From Paramarasmius palmivorus (Eukaryota > Basidiomycota > Agaricomycetes > Agaricales > Marasmiaceae), in NCBI GenBank assembly GCA_037176845.1, contig JAYKXP010000259.1, forward strand, positions 1 through 43,554: 43,554 nucleotides of DNA, given 5' to 3'. Of this stretch, positions 12,087 through 21,600 are shown piece after piece; positions within the stretch are counted from its first letter, which is position 1, and the number at the start of each line of letters is the position of its first letter. A program made the translations under genes and the position numbers. The notes beneath the pieces are model-generated. The model was given only the letters and a program-made list of their open reading frames with translations, was not told the DNA's origin and did no database searches.

Positions 12087-12761
12087 TTAAGGGTTGGCCG
12101 CACTAACCTGAGATTCAATATCCCCAGTTGTCGCTCCTCTCCTGTTCATCCACACCTTTAGCCTCCCATACTCGACCTTCATCCTTCCGTACACATCCTT
12201 CGTCCTCCCATACACTCTATCATACACACCCTTCATTGTGTCGACACACCGAATCACGCGCGTCCATCCAATGATGCCTAGAAACACGGTCGTCATGACT
12301 GATAACGAAGCAATTGTCCCTACACCCATTCTACCCACCACGCATCCAATGGTGATCGTAAGTAGCATTCCAGAACACATCGCAAATGCTATGGGCATCC
12401 GTGAAACAATGGAAAACACGATCTGTGTATTCCGCGTCCTAGTCCAGAAGCTAGCAGGGCTCCAACTTGACCCATAACAGAATGATAGCGCTATGCTGCC
12501 AATCATTCCGCATAATGCTAGCAACATGGATACCGAGATGAGGGGTTTCACTTTTGCATCGACGTAGAAAAGGGCATCGGGTGTGATGGGTACAAATACG
12601 AGGTTGGCAGTAATAAGAGCCAGCAACAAGGCACCGACGGAGAACCACTCGACTTGTAGTCTCCGTTGTAGCTGCTCTGCTGTCTCCTGGGTAGCTGGTG
12701 TTTGGTGAAAAGTGAAATTGGGGAGCAATGGGTGCGAGCGACGCTCGAGATCGGATGACAT
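12087..12761 (-). CDS. Hypothetical four-helix membrane protein, 224 aa
   Basis: A single exon starts with ATG at 12761 and ends with TAA. Four hydrophobic segments are visible, at roughly residues 38-58 (FSVGALLLALITANLVF), 73-96, 118-143 and 149-168. After the last comes a cytosolic-looking basic tail in which the unit VYGR/EYGR followed by K or T recurs three or four times (about residues 172-200), suggesting a short amphipathic repeat. The N-terminus is hydrophilic with no signal peptide. Similar small polytopic proteins of unknown role are common in agarics. No transporter or enzyme motif is seen. Confidence 0.75.
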   Translation of the reverse strand: MSSDLERRSHPLLPNFTFHQTPATQETAEQLQRRLQVEWFSVGALLLALITANLVFVPITPDALFYVDAKVKPLISVSMLLALCGMIGSIALSFCYGSSWSPASFWTRTRNTQIVFSIVSRMPIAFAMCSGMLLTITIGCVVGRMGVGTIASLSVMTTVFLGIIGWTRVIRCVDTMKGVYDRVYGRTKDVYGRMKVEYGRLKVWMNRRGATTGDIESQVSAANP

Positions 12762-14260
12762 TAATCTGTGGCTGACCTCATTTCATGCGTACCTTTTCAA
12801 CAATTCGACTTCAACAGCACCTTGCCAAGCCACAGCGTGCCACCCGGAGAACATCATCATGTGGGTTATCGATGGTTTGACTCAATTTAACAGACCAGAG
12901 AAATGAACGATGTAATGTCAACATCGATGAGTTTGCGGCCACGGAGTGGCTAAAAATTACGCAATACCACAACCCCCCCAAAATAGAGGTGCTTTGAGAT
13001 TCGAAGAGGAACGAAGTCTACCAACGCAAAGCATCTCATTCGACTTTTGTTGCCTTCGTCTCTGGAGTCTGCCGTTGCTCACCCGGGTGAGTTAACCATG
13101 CCCAAAGCTGGATTCTGTCTCCTTCCTCTGGACGCCGCAAACCAAGTTGTCGGTGTAAAAGGTATCACTGGGTATTCTGTTGAGTCCTGTTATTGGCACG
13201 TACGTACGTATCAATCATCTCGTAGCCAACGGACTTTGTACACATCCTTTGGTCATTGGGTTCGAACAGTGGCGCCTTGGAGTGAATGGGCATTACACAG
13301 GCTAAAAAAACCGCAGCCACCTAATTTTGTGGCAGTACTAGCAACCCTATGAGCTTACGGCTTGTTCAGTAAAAAAGGGGTGCAGCTCTTTCGCTGCTTT
13401 TCAACGTCCCGTGCGACTCGGATAACTGATTTTGAAAGGCCAAAGCTTTATTCAGGCAATCGTAGCCTCACTCTATTAACCCGAAATACACTAGTCGACG
13501 AGAAAATCCAAAGTGCCCAAAATCATTGTCATTCTTGCTGATCAATCGGCGTCAGGTGTGCTAACTGTCCAACTTGGACTTCTTCTGCTTCTGATATTCT
13601 TTCCCAACAGCACAATATCCCGGAGCTCTGCGAATCTTCCTTTCAACGCTTCTCGGAGAACTAGGTTATGTCTCACGCCCTACAGCTCATAGCTTCACAG
13701 CTTCTTTTACCTGTTTCCGGGTTTCTTTCCTTTTCCACAGTTAGGTTCGCCGAGGTAGTAGATTACATTTGCTATCCTTAGTCTACATAGACAAAGGCAA
13801 ATATCATATTGTAAACGTTGTAAACAATTACTGCGAAACTTGACGCCCCTTCAGTCAGCCTTACACCACTTGCGTGACCGGGGCTGAAGCCGTAGCGTTA
13901 TCCTCGGCTGAGCAAGCAGTAGGTCTTGGTCAACCACCTCAGAGTCCGGATCTCGCGCCTGCGGGCAATTCGGGTATGTACAGGGGGAGCACAAAAGAAA
14001 AGAAAAAAGTCGAGGAAAAATGAATCAAAATCACTGACCAGAGACTGCTCGGTCTCACTGAGCGTGAGTACTCCCAAGTGCCTGCTCGTGGTCACGGCTG
14101 GCTCTCCTTGCCCTCATTTGCAAAAAAAAATCCAGATCTAGAGTATTCTGAGTTGCATTCACTGTCAGATTTCAGACAGCGCTCGTTTCAATTTTCGATC
14201 TACTCGTACCGTGAATGTATGTATGATCCACATCCCGCGCCGGGAATCAGCCTCGCTATT
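12762..14260. other. Intergenic stretch, nothing supported
   Basis: I looked for spliced or intact genes on both strands. A 101-codon open frame from 13047 and short frames at 13926-14095 carry no recognisable motif. No repeat with another part of the window was noticed here. Confidence 0.4.
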
Positions 14261-14264
14261 ATAG

Positions 14265-14885
14265 CGACCTTGTATAGACTCCAGTAGACTGACCAAATGC
14301 CAAATCACGGAGCCATCTGTCACCAGCCGCTCCGCACGGTGATGGGGCCCTAGCGTTCAGCACCTTCACCGGCGTAATTAGCCTTTGGACGACTATCGCA
14401 GTCAATGATTCGAGTATGCCCCGAGGATGACGTACATAGTAGATTTGAATGAACTGGGATTCGTATGATGAATGATTCATCACATATCGTATGAGTAAAC
14501 GTTCTCCCAAAGTCCGAGGCTTAAATGTTCTTACCTCCAAAGCACTGCTTATCGCCCAATTATCCTGACAACCTAGTCTTCCGGTGCTAGGTGATAGTTG
14601 GGGAAAGACTCGAAGAGACGCAACATTGGCTACCAGCGGACAATCTTCACCTTGCCTTTTACCGCAATGTTCCGTGTGGCGTGCACCAAACGACACTTCC
14701 TGTCATCTATGGGATTTGAATGGAGAATCACTGAGCATACTCGGCTTAGATTATGACGAAAGAGTGAATCTGGGGTTAGCTGGCAAAGAAGGTGCATTTT
14801 TACAGCACCTAGTCTAAACTCCGAGTTTGCGACTCGACTTGTGATTCAGGACGTTTGATAGTGTTGTGAAACACGATGACACTTG
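14265..14885 (+). repeat. Dispersed repeat, copy C
   Basis: The core at 14631-14697 (TACCAGCGGACAATCTTCAC, CTTGCCTTTTACCGCAATG, then GCACCAAACGACACTTCC) matches copies B and D. The 3' part (ATACTCGGCTTAGATTATGA, TTAGCTGGCAAAGAAGGTGC, TAGTCTAAACTCCGAGTTTG) matches copy D. Where copy D carries the 1.33-kb insertion, copy C reads straight through (about 14808-14835), so it is a related empty site. Confidence 0.7.
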
Positions 14886-14889
14886 GGAT

Positions 14890-16930
14890 TACACTTGAAA
14901 GAAGTGTAGAAATCTATATCCAATGCCGTATCTTTAGCATCTCATCGAATAAACAAATACAGAGCTCACCAAAAACATCTCAGGCTGCCGCTCAGCGCCG
15001 GAGTAGACTCTACTAGAGGCTTAGAAGTATAGCACTGGCACGGCTTCTCTCGGGGGCTCGCTAAGCTTCTTGATGGACCTTATGTGATTCAAGCCCAATA
15101 TTAAACTCGATAGTTGAACCTGCGCTTCCACAAGAATGACATGGAAATAGATCGTGATTCGCCGTGTGGTAAACGCGAGAGTAAACCGAACTTGAGTACG
15201 AATTGCATTAGCAATCCTTCTCCCAGAATCCGAGCCAAATTTTCTTACTTTCGAACCGGAATATATTGATGACCAAGCTCCCCGGTGCTGGCGTTGTCGA
15301 CTAGATAGGTGGTGGTTGCGGAAAGAGAAGAGACGCGGCACTGGCTCCAGGCTACCGGCAGGCAATTTTCACTTTGCCTTTCGCCGCGATGTTCCGCACA
15401 CCAGACGACTCTTGTAACGGATTCCTCTTATCTATTGCTACTGCAGGAAGGTAAGGTATCACTAAGAGGATATATACTCGGCTTGAGTTATGACGAACGA
15501 GTGGGCCTGTGGTTAGCTGGCAAAAGAGGTGCGTTTTCGCCGTATCTACATAGCCTTAAACTGAGGATAGACAATCAAGGGCGCCCACCTCCTTTGACCA
15601 TTTGCACCACTCACACCACTTTACGCTGTAACGCGCCACCCTGGCACAAAATACACCACTTCTTGGTAGATAACTTTCTGCCTGATGTGGTACACTTCGC
15701 AGATGGTGTGGTGCAGACACTGTAGAGGCCAAGGCGGATTCGACCGTGAACGAATTCTCACGGCGAAATTTTCGCTCCGAACACCCATCAACGCGTCACG
15801 TCGTACGATTCATTGAGGTGTAGAATCTATTTGTTGTATGACTTCTGTATTGCGTCGACGGAAATCTATCGATCTAAAGGAGTGTGAAAAGGAGCGTGAA
15901 ATTGTGTTTCAAGTTTGAGACTTGGTACAGTTTTCGCTGTGAATCAAGCTGGTAGGCTATCCACAGGTGCTTGGTATGTTCATTGTATTCTCGTGATGAA
16001 CTTTCAAGCTGATGACACTATGGTAGCCCATTGGATTCAAGTTAACGGCTCTGTGGAATTGTATGAAATCTATTGACTTGGTATTACCCATGCCGCCGGG
16101 ATTGAGTTATTTCTAAGACACCACCCATTTCACCAACACAAAACTCCATAGCCACTTATCGATATCTATGAGAGGCCTCTGGTGAAGGTTGTACTAATGT
16201 TTAATTTCTAACGTAGTACTTACCTCTAGCAAATAGCTCATTATTTCAGAGAATCAGAATCCAGGGAATTCCCGAGCATCTCCCGTCAAGATGTCCCCAT
16301 AGCTGACTCGGACGTCAGGTGTAAGTAAATTTCCTTGAGTAGTCGCACTGATCAAGCTCAGATGACCGGGCTCTCTACTATGTCGTCCTCAAGGTCAAGA
16401 GTATCATTAAATGATCACCACAGTACGAAAGTATTACACCAAAAGATGCAAAAGCAAGGAATTTTCGGGTGAATTTTATTATTATATTCATCGTCTTCAC
16501 AAATCCTCGGCCCTATGATTAGGCAGGCTATTCAAAACGTGTTCAAAGTCACTATATGCATGATTTTGACGGTATGGCAACAGAATCCATCTTGAAGCTA
16601 GCTACCGTGATCTAAAATTGGAAATCTAGGCTGGACCATTGAGCAAATACTACTGTCGCTACGCTATTACCACTTACGGAAGTTATAGATCATCGCAGTC
16701 TTGGCCATGATCACCCTGGACTCAACGAGGAAGATTCTGCACCACACGTCGGATGAAGTACACCCACCACTCAGGAACACACCGCCAAAGTGTGGTGTAT
16801 CTCGAGCGAGTGTGGTCCATTTACCTCCAATGTGGTGCGAGTGGTGCAGATGGTCAAAGGGGAGTGGACACCCTTGATTGTCTATCCCGCCTTAAACTCT
16901 GCGACTCATCTTTTCTGTAGGCAACTGCAT
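14890..16930 (+). repeat. Dispersed repeat, copy D, split by an inserted element
   Basis: The 5' block CTCATCGAATAAACAAATAC (14941-14960), the middle block TGCTGGCGTTGTCGACTAG (about 15287-15305) and the core TACCGGCAGGCAATTTTCAC (15353-15372) match copies B and C. The 3' block ATACTCGGCTTGAGTTATGA continues to the CCTTAAACT at 15554-15562, where the inverted-repeat element starts. The repeat resumes at 16890 with CCTTAAACTCTGCGACTC, matching copy C. Confidence 0.75.
15563..16889. mobile_element. Non-autonomous TIR DNA transposon, 1327 bp, 9-bp TSD
   Basis: The terminal inverted repeats are about 155 bp and imperfect: left 15563-15717, right 16736-16889. The outer part is GGATAGACAATCAAGGG on both ends, followed by CCTTTGACCAT, TGCACCACTC and CACCAC, and the inner end is GTGTGGTGCAGA in both arms. 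CACCAC/GTGGTG motifs recur through the arms, as subterminal transposase-binding repeats often do. The identical 9-mer CCTTAAACT flanks both sides (15554-15562 and 16890-16898). About 1 kb between the arms shows no open frame of note, so the element cannot mobilise itself. Long TIRs with a 9-bp duplication fit a Mutator-like element best. An 8-bp reading (CTTAAACT) would point to hAT instead. Confidence 0.8.
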
Positions 16931-16956
16931 TTTCATGGACCACTCAGTCCATGAAA
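16931..16956. repeat. Perfect hairpin, 10-bp arms
   Basis: TTTCATGGAC and its exact complement GTCCATGAAA are separated by six bases. It lies 40 bp beyond the right end of the TIR element, within the resumed repeat copy or its flank. Function unknown. Confidence 0.6.
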
Positions 16957-17122
16957 CTACTCTCAACCGGATACTGCTGTGTTGAGGCTAGTCAAAAACA
17001 CAGCGATCGTATGACTTTTGCACGATCGGGGTGTTCAATGTCGCTCAGTATCGACAAATATGGAAATGGAATGACTATTTAATAGCCTAATCTGTCTTTA
17101 CCCAGCTCACACTTCTACCACC

Positions 17123-17621
17123 ATGACCTCTATTACAGTCCCAGCGATACAAACCTATCCTAGTCCTTCTGAAACCTCCACGCCCATCGCTAAAGGCGAT
17201 CCAACCTCGATATGCCTCATTGGGGTCTTACAGCGCAAACTTGAAGGTAACGCGTTCATCATCGACATCGCCCAAGCCCAATTCGAAGTACTAACCAACA
17301 CACATATACACAGAATCCAAACTCCTCCGCTATCTCCTCGTCAACCTACAAGATCCACAAACACTCTTTCATTTCACCTACTGGACTATTACCGCCAATG
17401 TCAACTTCATCACCCGGTACGATACCGCTCTCCCATCGCTCGTTAGAACCGTGCTTGAAGTTTCGTTGACGTTCTTGTGGTGTGCTGGAGTTGTTGATTT
17501 AATATTGTCGGTTCTTGTCGGGCCCGGGGATCTATGTCTGTTTTTGTTGGACAAAATTTGTCCTTGTGAGCCCTGGATGTCCCCTGGACGGGTATGTCTC
17601 ACCCTTCCATGGACAGGGTAA
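17123..17621 (+). CDS. Hypothetical small membrane protein, 143 aa, two exons
   Basis: Exon 1 is 17123-17246 (ATG in ACCATGACC). The intron at 17247-17313 has a textbook branch site (GTACTAACC) and ACACAG acceptor. Exon 2 is 17314-17621, and the phase closes. The N-terminus is Ser/Thr/Pro-rich and followed by LESKLLRYLLVNLQDPQ-like text (read across the splice as LEE then SKLLRYLL). One strong hydrophobic segment is LEVSLTFLWCAGVVDLILSV. The last 30 or so codons, rich in Cys and Trp, run into a patch of inverted and direct repeats (17580-17830), so the original C-terminus may have been replaced by repeat sequence. A TATTTAATA element lies about 50 bp upstream. No family recognised. Confidence 0.5.
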
Positions 17622-17830
17622 TTCTGTCACACCCATACCCATCCTGAGCCACCCTGTCTCGTCCAGGAATGTCCCTGGACTGATCAGGACAATCCACTCC
17701 TCGTCGTAGACTTTCAGTCCAACTCACCGAACGGACATCTCATGATCAAGACAGGACAAGACACGGAAAGCGCAGCGACTGTCCGTGACTAGTCCATGGC
17801 TAGTCCATGGCCAATCCATACCCGTCCAAA
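17580..17830. repeat. Patch of direct and inverted short repeats
   Basis: GGACGGGTATG (17586-17596) and CCATGGAC (17607-17614) reappear inverted as GTCCATGG (17792-17799 and 17803-17810) and CATACCCGTCC (17817-17827), giving imperfect arms about 240 bp apart. TCCCTGGAC-type words also recur directly. This could be a small inverted-repeat element (MITE-like) or a degraded tandem array. No target duplication was identified. Confidence 0.45.
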
Positions 17831-18679
17831 TGCGATCTGTTTTGTCACAGGGTATCCGGGCTCTTACCCTACCAAAATGACGTAGCGCTGAGCTTTTTAG
17901 TATCATCCACCCAGTAAACCGCCTTCAAAGTATAAGTACGTAGTGGCAAAACCTTCAACATACTGTGGATCCCATCAATGTTTTCCCAACATAAGTAATT
18001 ACTCTCTAGCACTGTTCTTCTTCACGTCAGCACTAATCTAATGCCTACATTCCTTCCCTGAGAAGTGGCAACATCGTCATAACGAATATCTCAGGTTGTC
18101 CAACTTGTAATTGAAGAAGGTATAAAAATCAACTACACGAACCAATTAATGTATACACCTCATCGCTATATATAACTCTACGTCATCTCCAGACCAAGAC
18201 CAGCCCCAGTCCCACTATCGCCTCCAGAACACATCAGGCCACGTCTTCGAGTTCTCTCCACTATCGACAAAGATACGAAGGCCGATTAAGTTCGAGCCTC
18301 ATATGACCGACTCTCCAATGGATAAATTGTCAAAGCGCGTGTATGCCTATTCAATAACCGGGTTGCCAAGTCAGGCCACACTTCTCGTCTACTTCTCGTT
18401 CTATGGTATCACCTGTAGTAGAATACAACACAATACAATATTACACAGTTCACCGGCTAAGCAGAATTCTAGGGGGTATCACAATGACCACAAGTAACCC
18501 GGGAGATCCTGAACCTCTGGGATCATTTTAACTTCTGTTGATAACAAGGTTAGCACCTATCTCTGTTCAGCCTGAGCAACACCTGCGTGCAACTCACGAC
18601 TTTACGTCGCATCATCAACACATCTTCATTACTCGCTTGATTTCCCTACAAAGGATTTTCAGAAATCGACCTTGTGTCT
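17831..18679. other. Intergenic stretch with one weak ORF
   Basis: A coding-like run at about 18147-18497 (+) includes EFSPLSTKIRRPIKFEP and an ATG at 18303, and TATATATAA lies at 18168-18176. No start or splice junction makes a convincing gene. The rest shows nothing I can support. Confidence 0.35.
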
Positions 18680-18988
18680 TTACGCAACTATGCTGCACCC
18701 ACAGACATTGAGTCCATATTGTACATCGCTGACAGCAAGTGAGAACTCGGTAACGCGCTCCCCGATTTTGATTTGAAAGCCTTCTGTAGCTGGTGTAGAC
18801 TCCAACATTAGTTCTACTCCACAGCCATGTTTACAACAACATACCTTCTCCCGACTCTCAGCCGCATGTGGGCTGTACATGCTCACATGCAAAGAAACGT
18901 TCTGCAGACTCGCAGCTCTGGGTAGTTGATAGAGGGAGGACGACAGTGTCGGAAAAGCTATGATGCTGGCTTTGTCGGAGGAGGTCAT
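18680..18988 (-). CDS. Hypothetical 102-aa protein, doubtful
   Basis: The ATG at 18988 opens 102 codons to a stop at 18680. The text includes a Cys-rich KVCCCKHGCG and a well-formed C-terminal half (FQIKIGERVTEFSLAVSD). No domain recognised, no intron needed. The frame is open upstream of the ATG. It may be a real small gene or chance. Confidence 0.3.
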   Translation of the reverse strand: MTSSDKASIIAFPTLSSSLYQLPRAASLQNVSLHVSMYSPHAAESREKVCCCKHGCGVELMLESTPATEGFQIKIGERVTEFSLAVSDVQYGLNVCGCSIVA

Positions 18989-19252
18989 TGTGTAATGAAA
19001 ACAAGCACGAAGTTGGGGTAAGAACAGAACCACCGGACTAAAGATTTCGGTACCGCGGGTGATGGAAGGCAAGAAATTTTATCTCAGGGTCGCAGGGACC
19101 CCAACTCTGACACGAGTCCCAAGCATATTGGGCGTCTTTATTCCTACAAAGTATAGCGAGTAACATAAGTAACGAAATATATACATCCGTGCATTGCAAA
19201 GGATTGCTAACAGTTGATACCGCGTTGATATGCTATTCTCAGCCACCTTTCC

Positions 19253-20503
19253 TCAAGAACCCCCTTGGCCCAATACTGGCGATTGCCAAAGACTAGCCAC
19301 TCGTGCAAACTCTTGGCATCCCTGCTTCTCGCAACACACGTCAATTTCCTTCAAATAAGGAACCTGTACCCTCTGCATTAGCCACGGACGACGTAGGTTG
19401 TGTTGATACACAAGCCGCACGCTTCGCACAACAGGCAAGGTCCGACCGAACATCACAAACATTCCCCCAGACGCCCCATTGTCTTCAAACACTCCACATT
19501 CGAACCGTGTCAATGTTCTACCCCTCTCCTCCAGAACTTCCGAAATCATCCTCATGTTCATTGACGGGAAACGCAGACTGAGCGACGTTAGATTCTCAGC
19601 GATTGGTATCACCCGACTAAAGTATTGCGGATTGCCGCAGTACACCAAGCTTTGCAACGAGTCCAGTGTGACAAGAGGACCAACAGGATGCGGGGTGAAG
19701 TTCAACGGGATATCCACGCTTTCCAGGTACGGCTGATTAACCTTGGTACTGGAAAGGAAGATCGCGCTTGAATTATCCACGGTGATGCTGGTTCGCAGCT
19801 CACGTAGAACATCCCAACCGATAGGGTGAACATAACCTTCGAATAGCGGAAGGTCGTGCGTACGCCGTTGAGTGTCCGCGTTTATGGACCTGCCACTCCA
19901 TGTCAACCTTCTCAGCGCCGGACTGGCCATCAGGACTGTCCAAAATGCGAAGGAAATGTCGAACGGGACCACATCATCATGCCTGAACTCCGCATACTCC
20001 AGCAAAGGGTTCTCTCCTGCCATGCTCTCGTCGAGACGCAAAGGAAGAGGTATCAGGTGGCCAGCGACCACCGTTATTGATTTCCACTGCCTGAATCGCA
20101 AGACAAATTCCCGCAGGACCTCGCATGCCGCTGCCCCACGATCTCCATGCGGTCTCAGGTGAACGAGCGACAGATTCAGTGGCCGATCCTCTGCCCTTGA
20201 TAACCAATTGCGAATAGCAGGAAGCATTGCCGCGTTGGGATGTACGACCTGCAGATTAGCCCACAAACTGCTATTGGTTACCGCTACCACATTCCAGTCC
20301 CGGCATACGAATAGCACCGAAAGCAAATCAGGACGGCGGTGAGACTCTGCGAAGTAGTTTGCAGAGAGAAAGTTGGGACGTCGGTAAACTTCTGCTAGGG
20401 ACACAGAAATACGATTTCGAGGTGGGAAAGGCTCTGCTACGAGATGCTGAAAGATGGCAAGCAGTATATCGTCGTTCCAGCGGGCTGCCTGTACGTAGGC
20501 CAT
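19253..20503 (-). CDS. F-box-like protein, 416 aa
   Basis: A single exon starts with ATG at 20503. The N-terminus WNDDILLAIFQHL, then after an insertion LLSVLFVCRDWNVVAVTNSSLWANLQV, is the F-box-like pattern used to bind SKP1 in SCF ubiquitin ligases. The insertion between the two halves (about residues 23-60) is longer than usual and Arg/Pro-rich, with two similar segments YRRPNFLSANY and SHRRPDLLSV, so part of the F-box appears duplicated. The rest is leucine-rich (LESVDIPLNF, LTSLSLRFPS, VRSVRLVYQH) as in substrate-binding parts of agaric F-box proteins. It appears intact. The first visible F-box gene lies at 5.1-6.5 kb, but the two are only distantly alike. Confidence 0.8.
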   Translation of the reverse strand: MAYVQAARWNDDILLAIFQHLVAEPFPPRNRISVSLAEVYRRPNFLSANYFAESHRRPDLLSVLFVCRDWNVVAVTNSSLWANLQVVHPNAAMLPAIRNWLSRAEDRPLNLSLVHLRPHGDRGAAACEVLREFVLRFRQWKSITVVAGHLIPLPLRLDESMAGENPLLEYAEFRHDDVVPFDISFAFWTVLMASPALRRLTWSGRSINADTQRRTHDLPLFEGYVHPIGWDVLRELRTSITVDNSSAIFLSSTKVNQPYLESVDIPLNFTPHPVGPLVTLDSLQSLVYCGNPQYFSRVIPIAENLTSLSLRFPSMNMRMISEVLEERGRTLTRFECGVFEDNGASGGMFVMFGRTLPVVRSVRLVYQHNLRRPWLMQRVQVPYLKEIDVCCEKQGCQEFARVASLWQSPVLGQGGS

Positions 20504-20886
20504 TACTAGAAGTAGGATGGGTTCAGAGGGCTGAGTTGAGTGGTGAGGTACAAGTGACTGGTATGATTAAGGGGTAGTAACGAACCTTGAATCGAGCCAG
20601 TCTCTTGAACCCTCAATTCAGCTCACTGATACCGACGTGATAAGGTCATTTCAAAACCCGATAATGCCAGACATTCACGAGCCAATTTCCTTCAGCTCTT
20701 GGGTTAACTGATACCCCCACTAGCAACTGAGGCCGGTTATTGTTGCACCGATTTGATCAAACACTGCGCCATCACGATCTTAGCCACCGCTACTACCCCA
20801 TTAGGCAACCAGGTCTGTTTTTCCAGGTGTGCACAGCCACTTCGAAGAACGTGTAACAGCCTAATGACTACAACCACTACTGTATA
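20504..20886. other. Intergenic stretch, nothing seen
   Basis: This is the upstream region of the minus-strand F-box gene and the downstream end of the next minus-strand gene. No ORF, repeat or clear promoter element is supported. Confidence 0.5.
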
Positions 20887-21596
20887 CTAACGTCCGTTGC
20901 GTGTCGCCTTGCCATATGTCCTCTGCATCTCAATGAGATCCCTTTTCAATTCATCCAACGAACCCTCGGACGCCATCACTGCCAACATCACCTGAGGATC
21001 AGGATTTGGCTTCAAGATTTCCGCTATTATTTCCGAGGGGTCCCGTTCCCAAACAGCGAGTGTATCGAAAACTTGTTTATCGCGACCTGATATAATTTTT
21101 GTCAGCCTAACGTTTTGCATAGAATTAATCAAGGCGACTTACCGACCGGAATAGTACCCGATTTTCTCATATAGTCTCTCATAGCGAACATAACCTCAGT
21201 CGCCCTTCTGTACAGCTGTCCGTAGAGCTTCCTGTTTGTGCCATAGGAATTCCGCACAGCAAATTTAATGTTTCTCTGTTTCATCCAATCATCGATCTCC
21301 TTGCCCTCGCCTTCCTCGTCCTCCTTCCACTTGACGTGCCTACCCCTTGCGCACAGTTTATTGATCAGGTGTGCATACATACCTATTAGGTACCTTGCGT
21401 ACACGTCCGAGACCGCGCATTCGAACAAAATCTGGCAAGATTCCTCGATGAAACGAAAGGAAACATCCCAGTTTTGTCGCTGGGCTTGTTCGTGTGGCAG
21501 AACCAGCACAGAAGGCGGCCTCGGGATTGTAGTCGGTCTCGTGATAGACGGGGAGTGTACTGAAAGAATATCCTGCACACCGGACGTTGAGAACAT
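20887..21596 (-). CDS. Hypothetical protein, 217 aa, two exons
   Basis: Exon 1 is 21596-21143 and exon 2 is 21086-20887. The 56-nt intron has GTAAGT, a GCTGAC branch and TATCAG, and the phase closes. The protein is hydrophilic and probably helical, with an acidic patch WKEDEEGEGKEIDDW and a C-terminal half rich in charged residues (WERDPSEIIAEILK, LKRDLIEMQRTYGK). No family recognised. The preceding gene on the same strand ends only 4 bp upstream of this ATG. A 37-nt excision (GTGCCT..GTGCAG, removing this ATG) would fuse the two in frame, so this may be the 3' half of a longer gene. Confidence 0.55.
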
Positions 21597-21600
21597 TTTA

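Noticed and set aside
11189..12090. Two open frames (153 and 141 codons) on the plus strand
   Set aside because: The first lies inside repeat copy B, and the other copies do not keep it open. The second runs into the convergent membrane protein gene and has no motifs.
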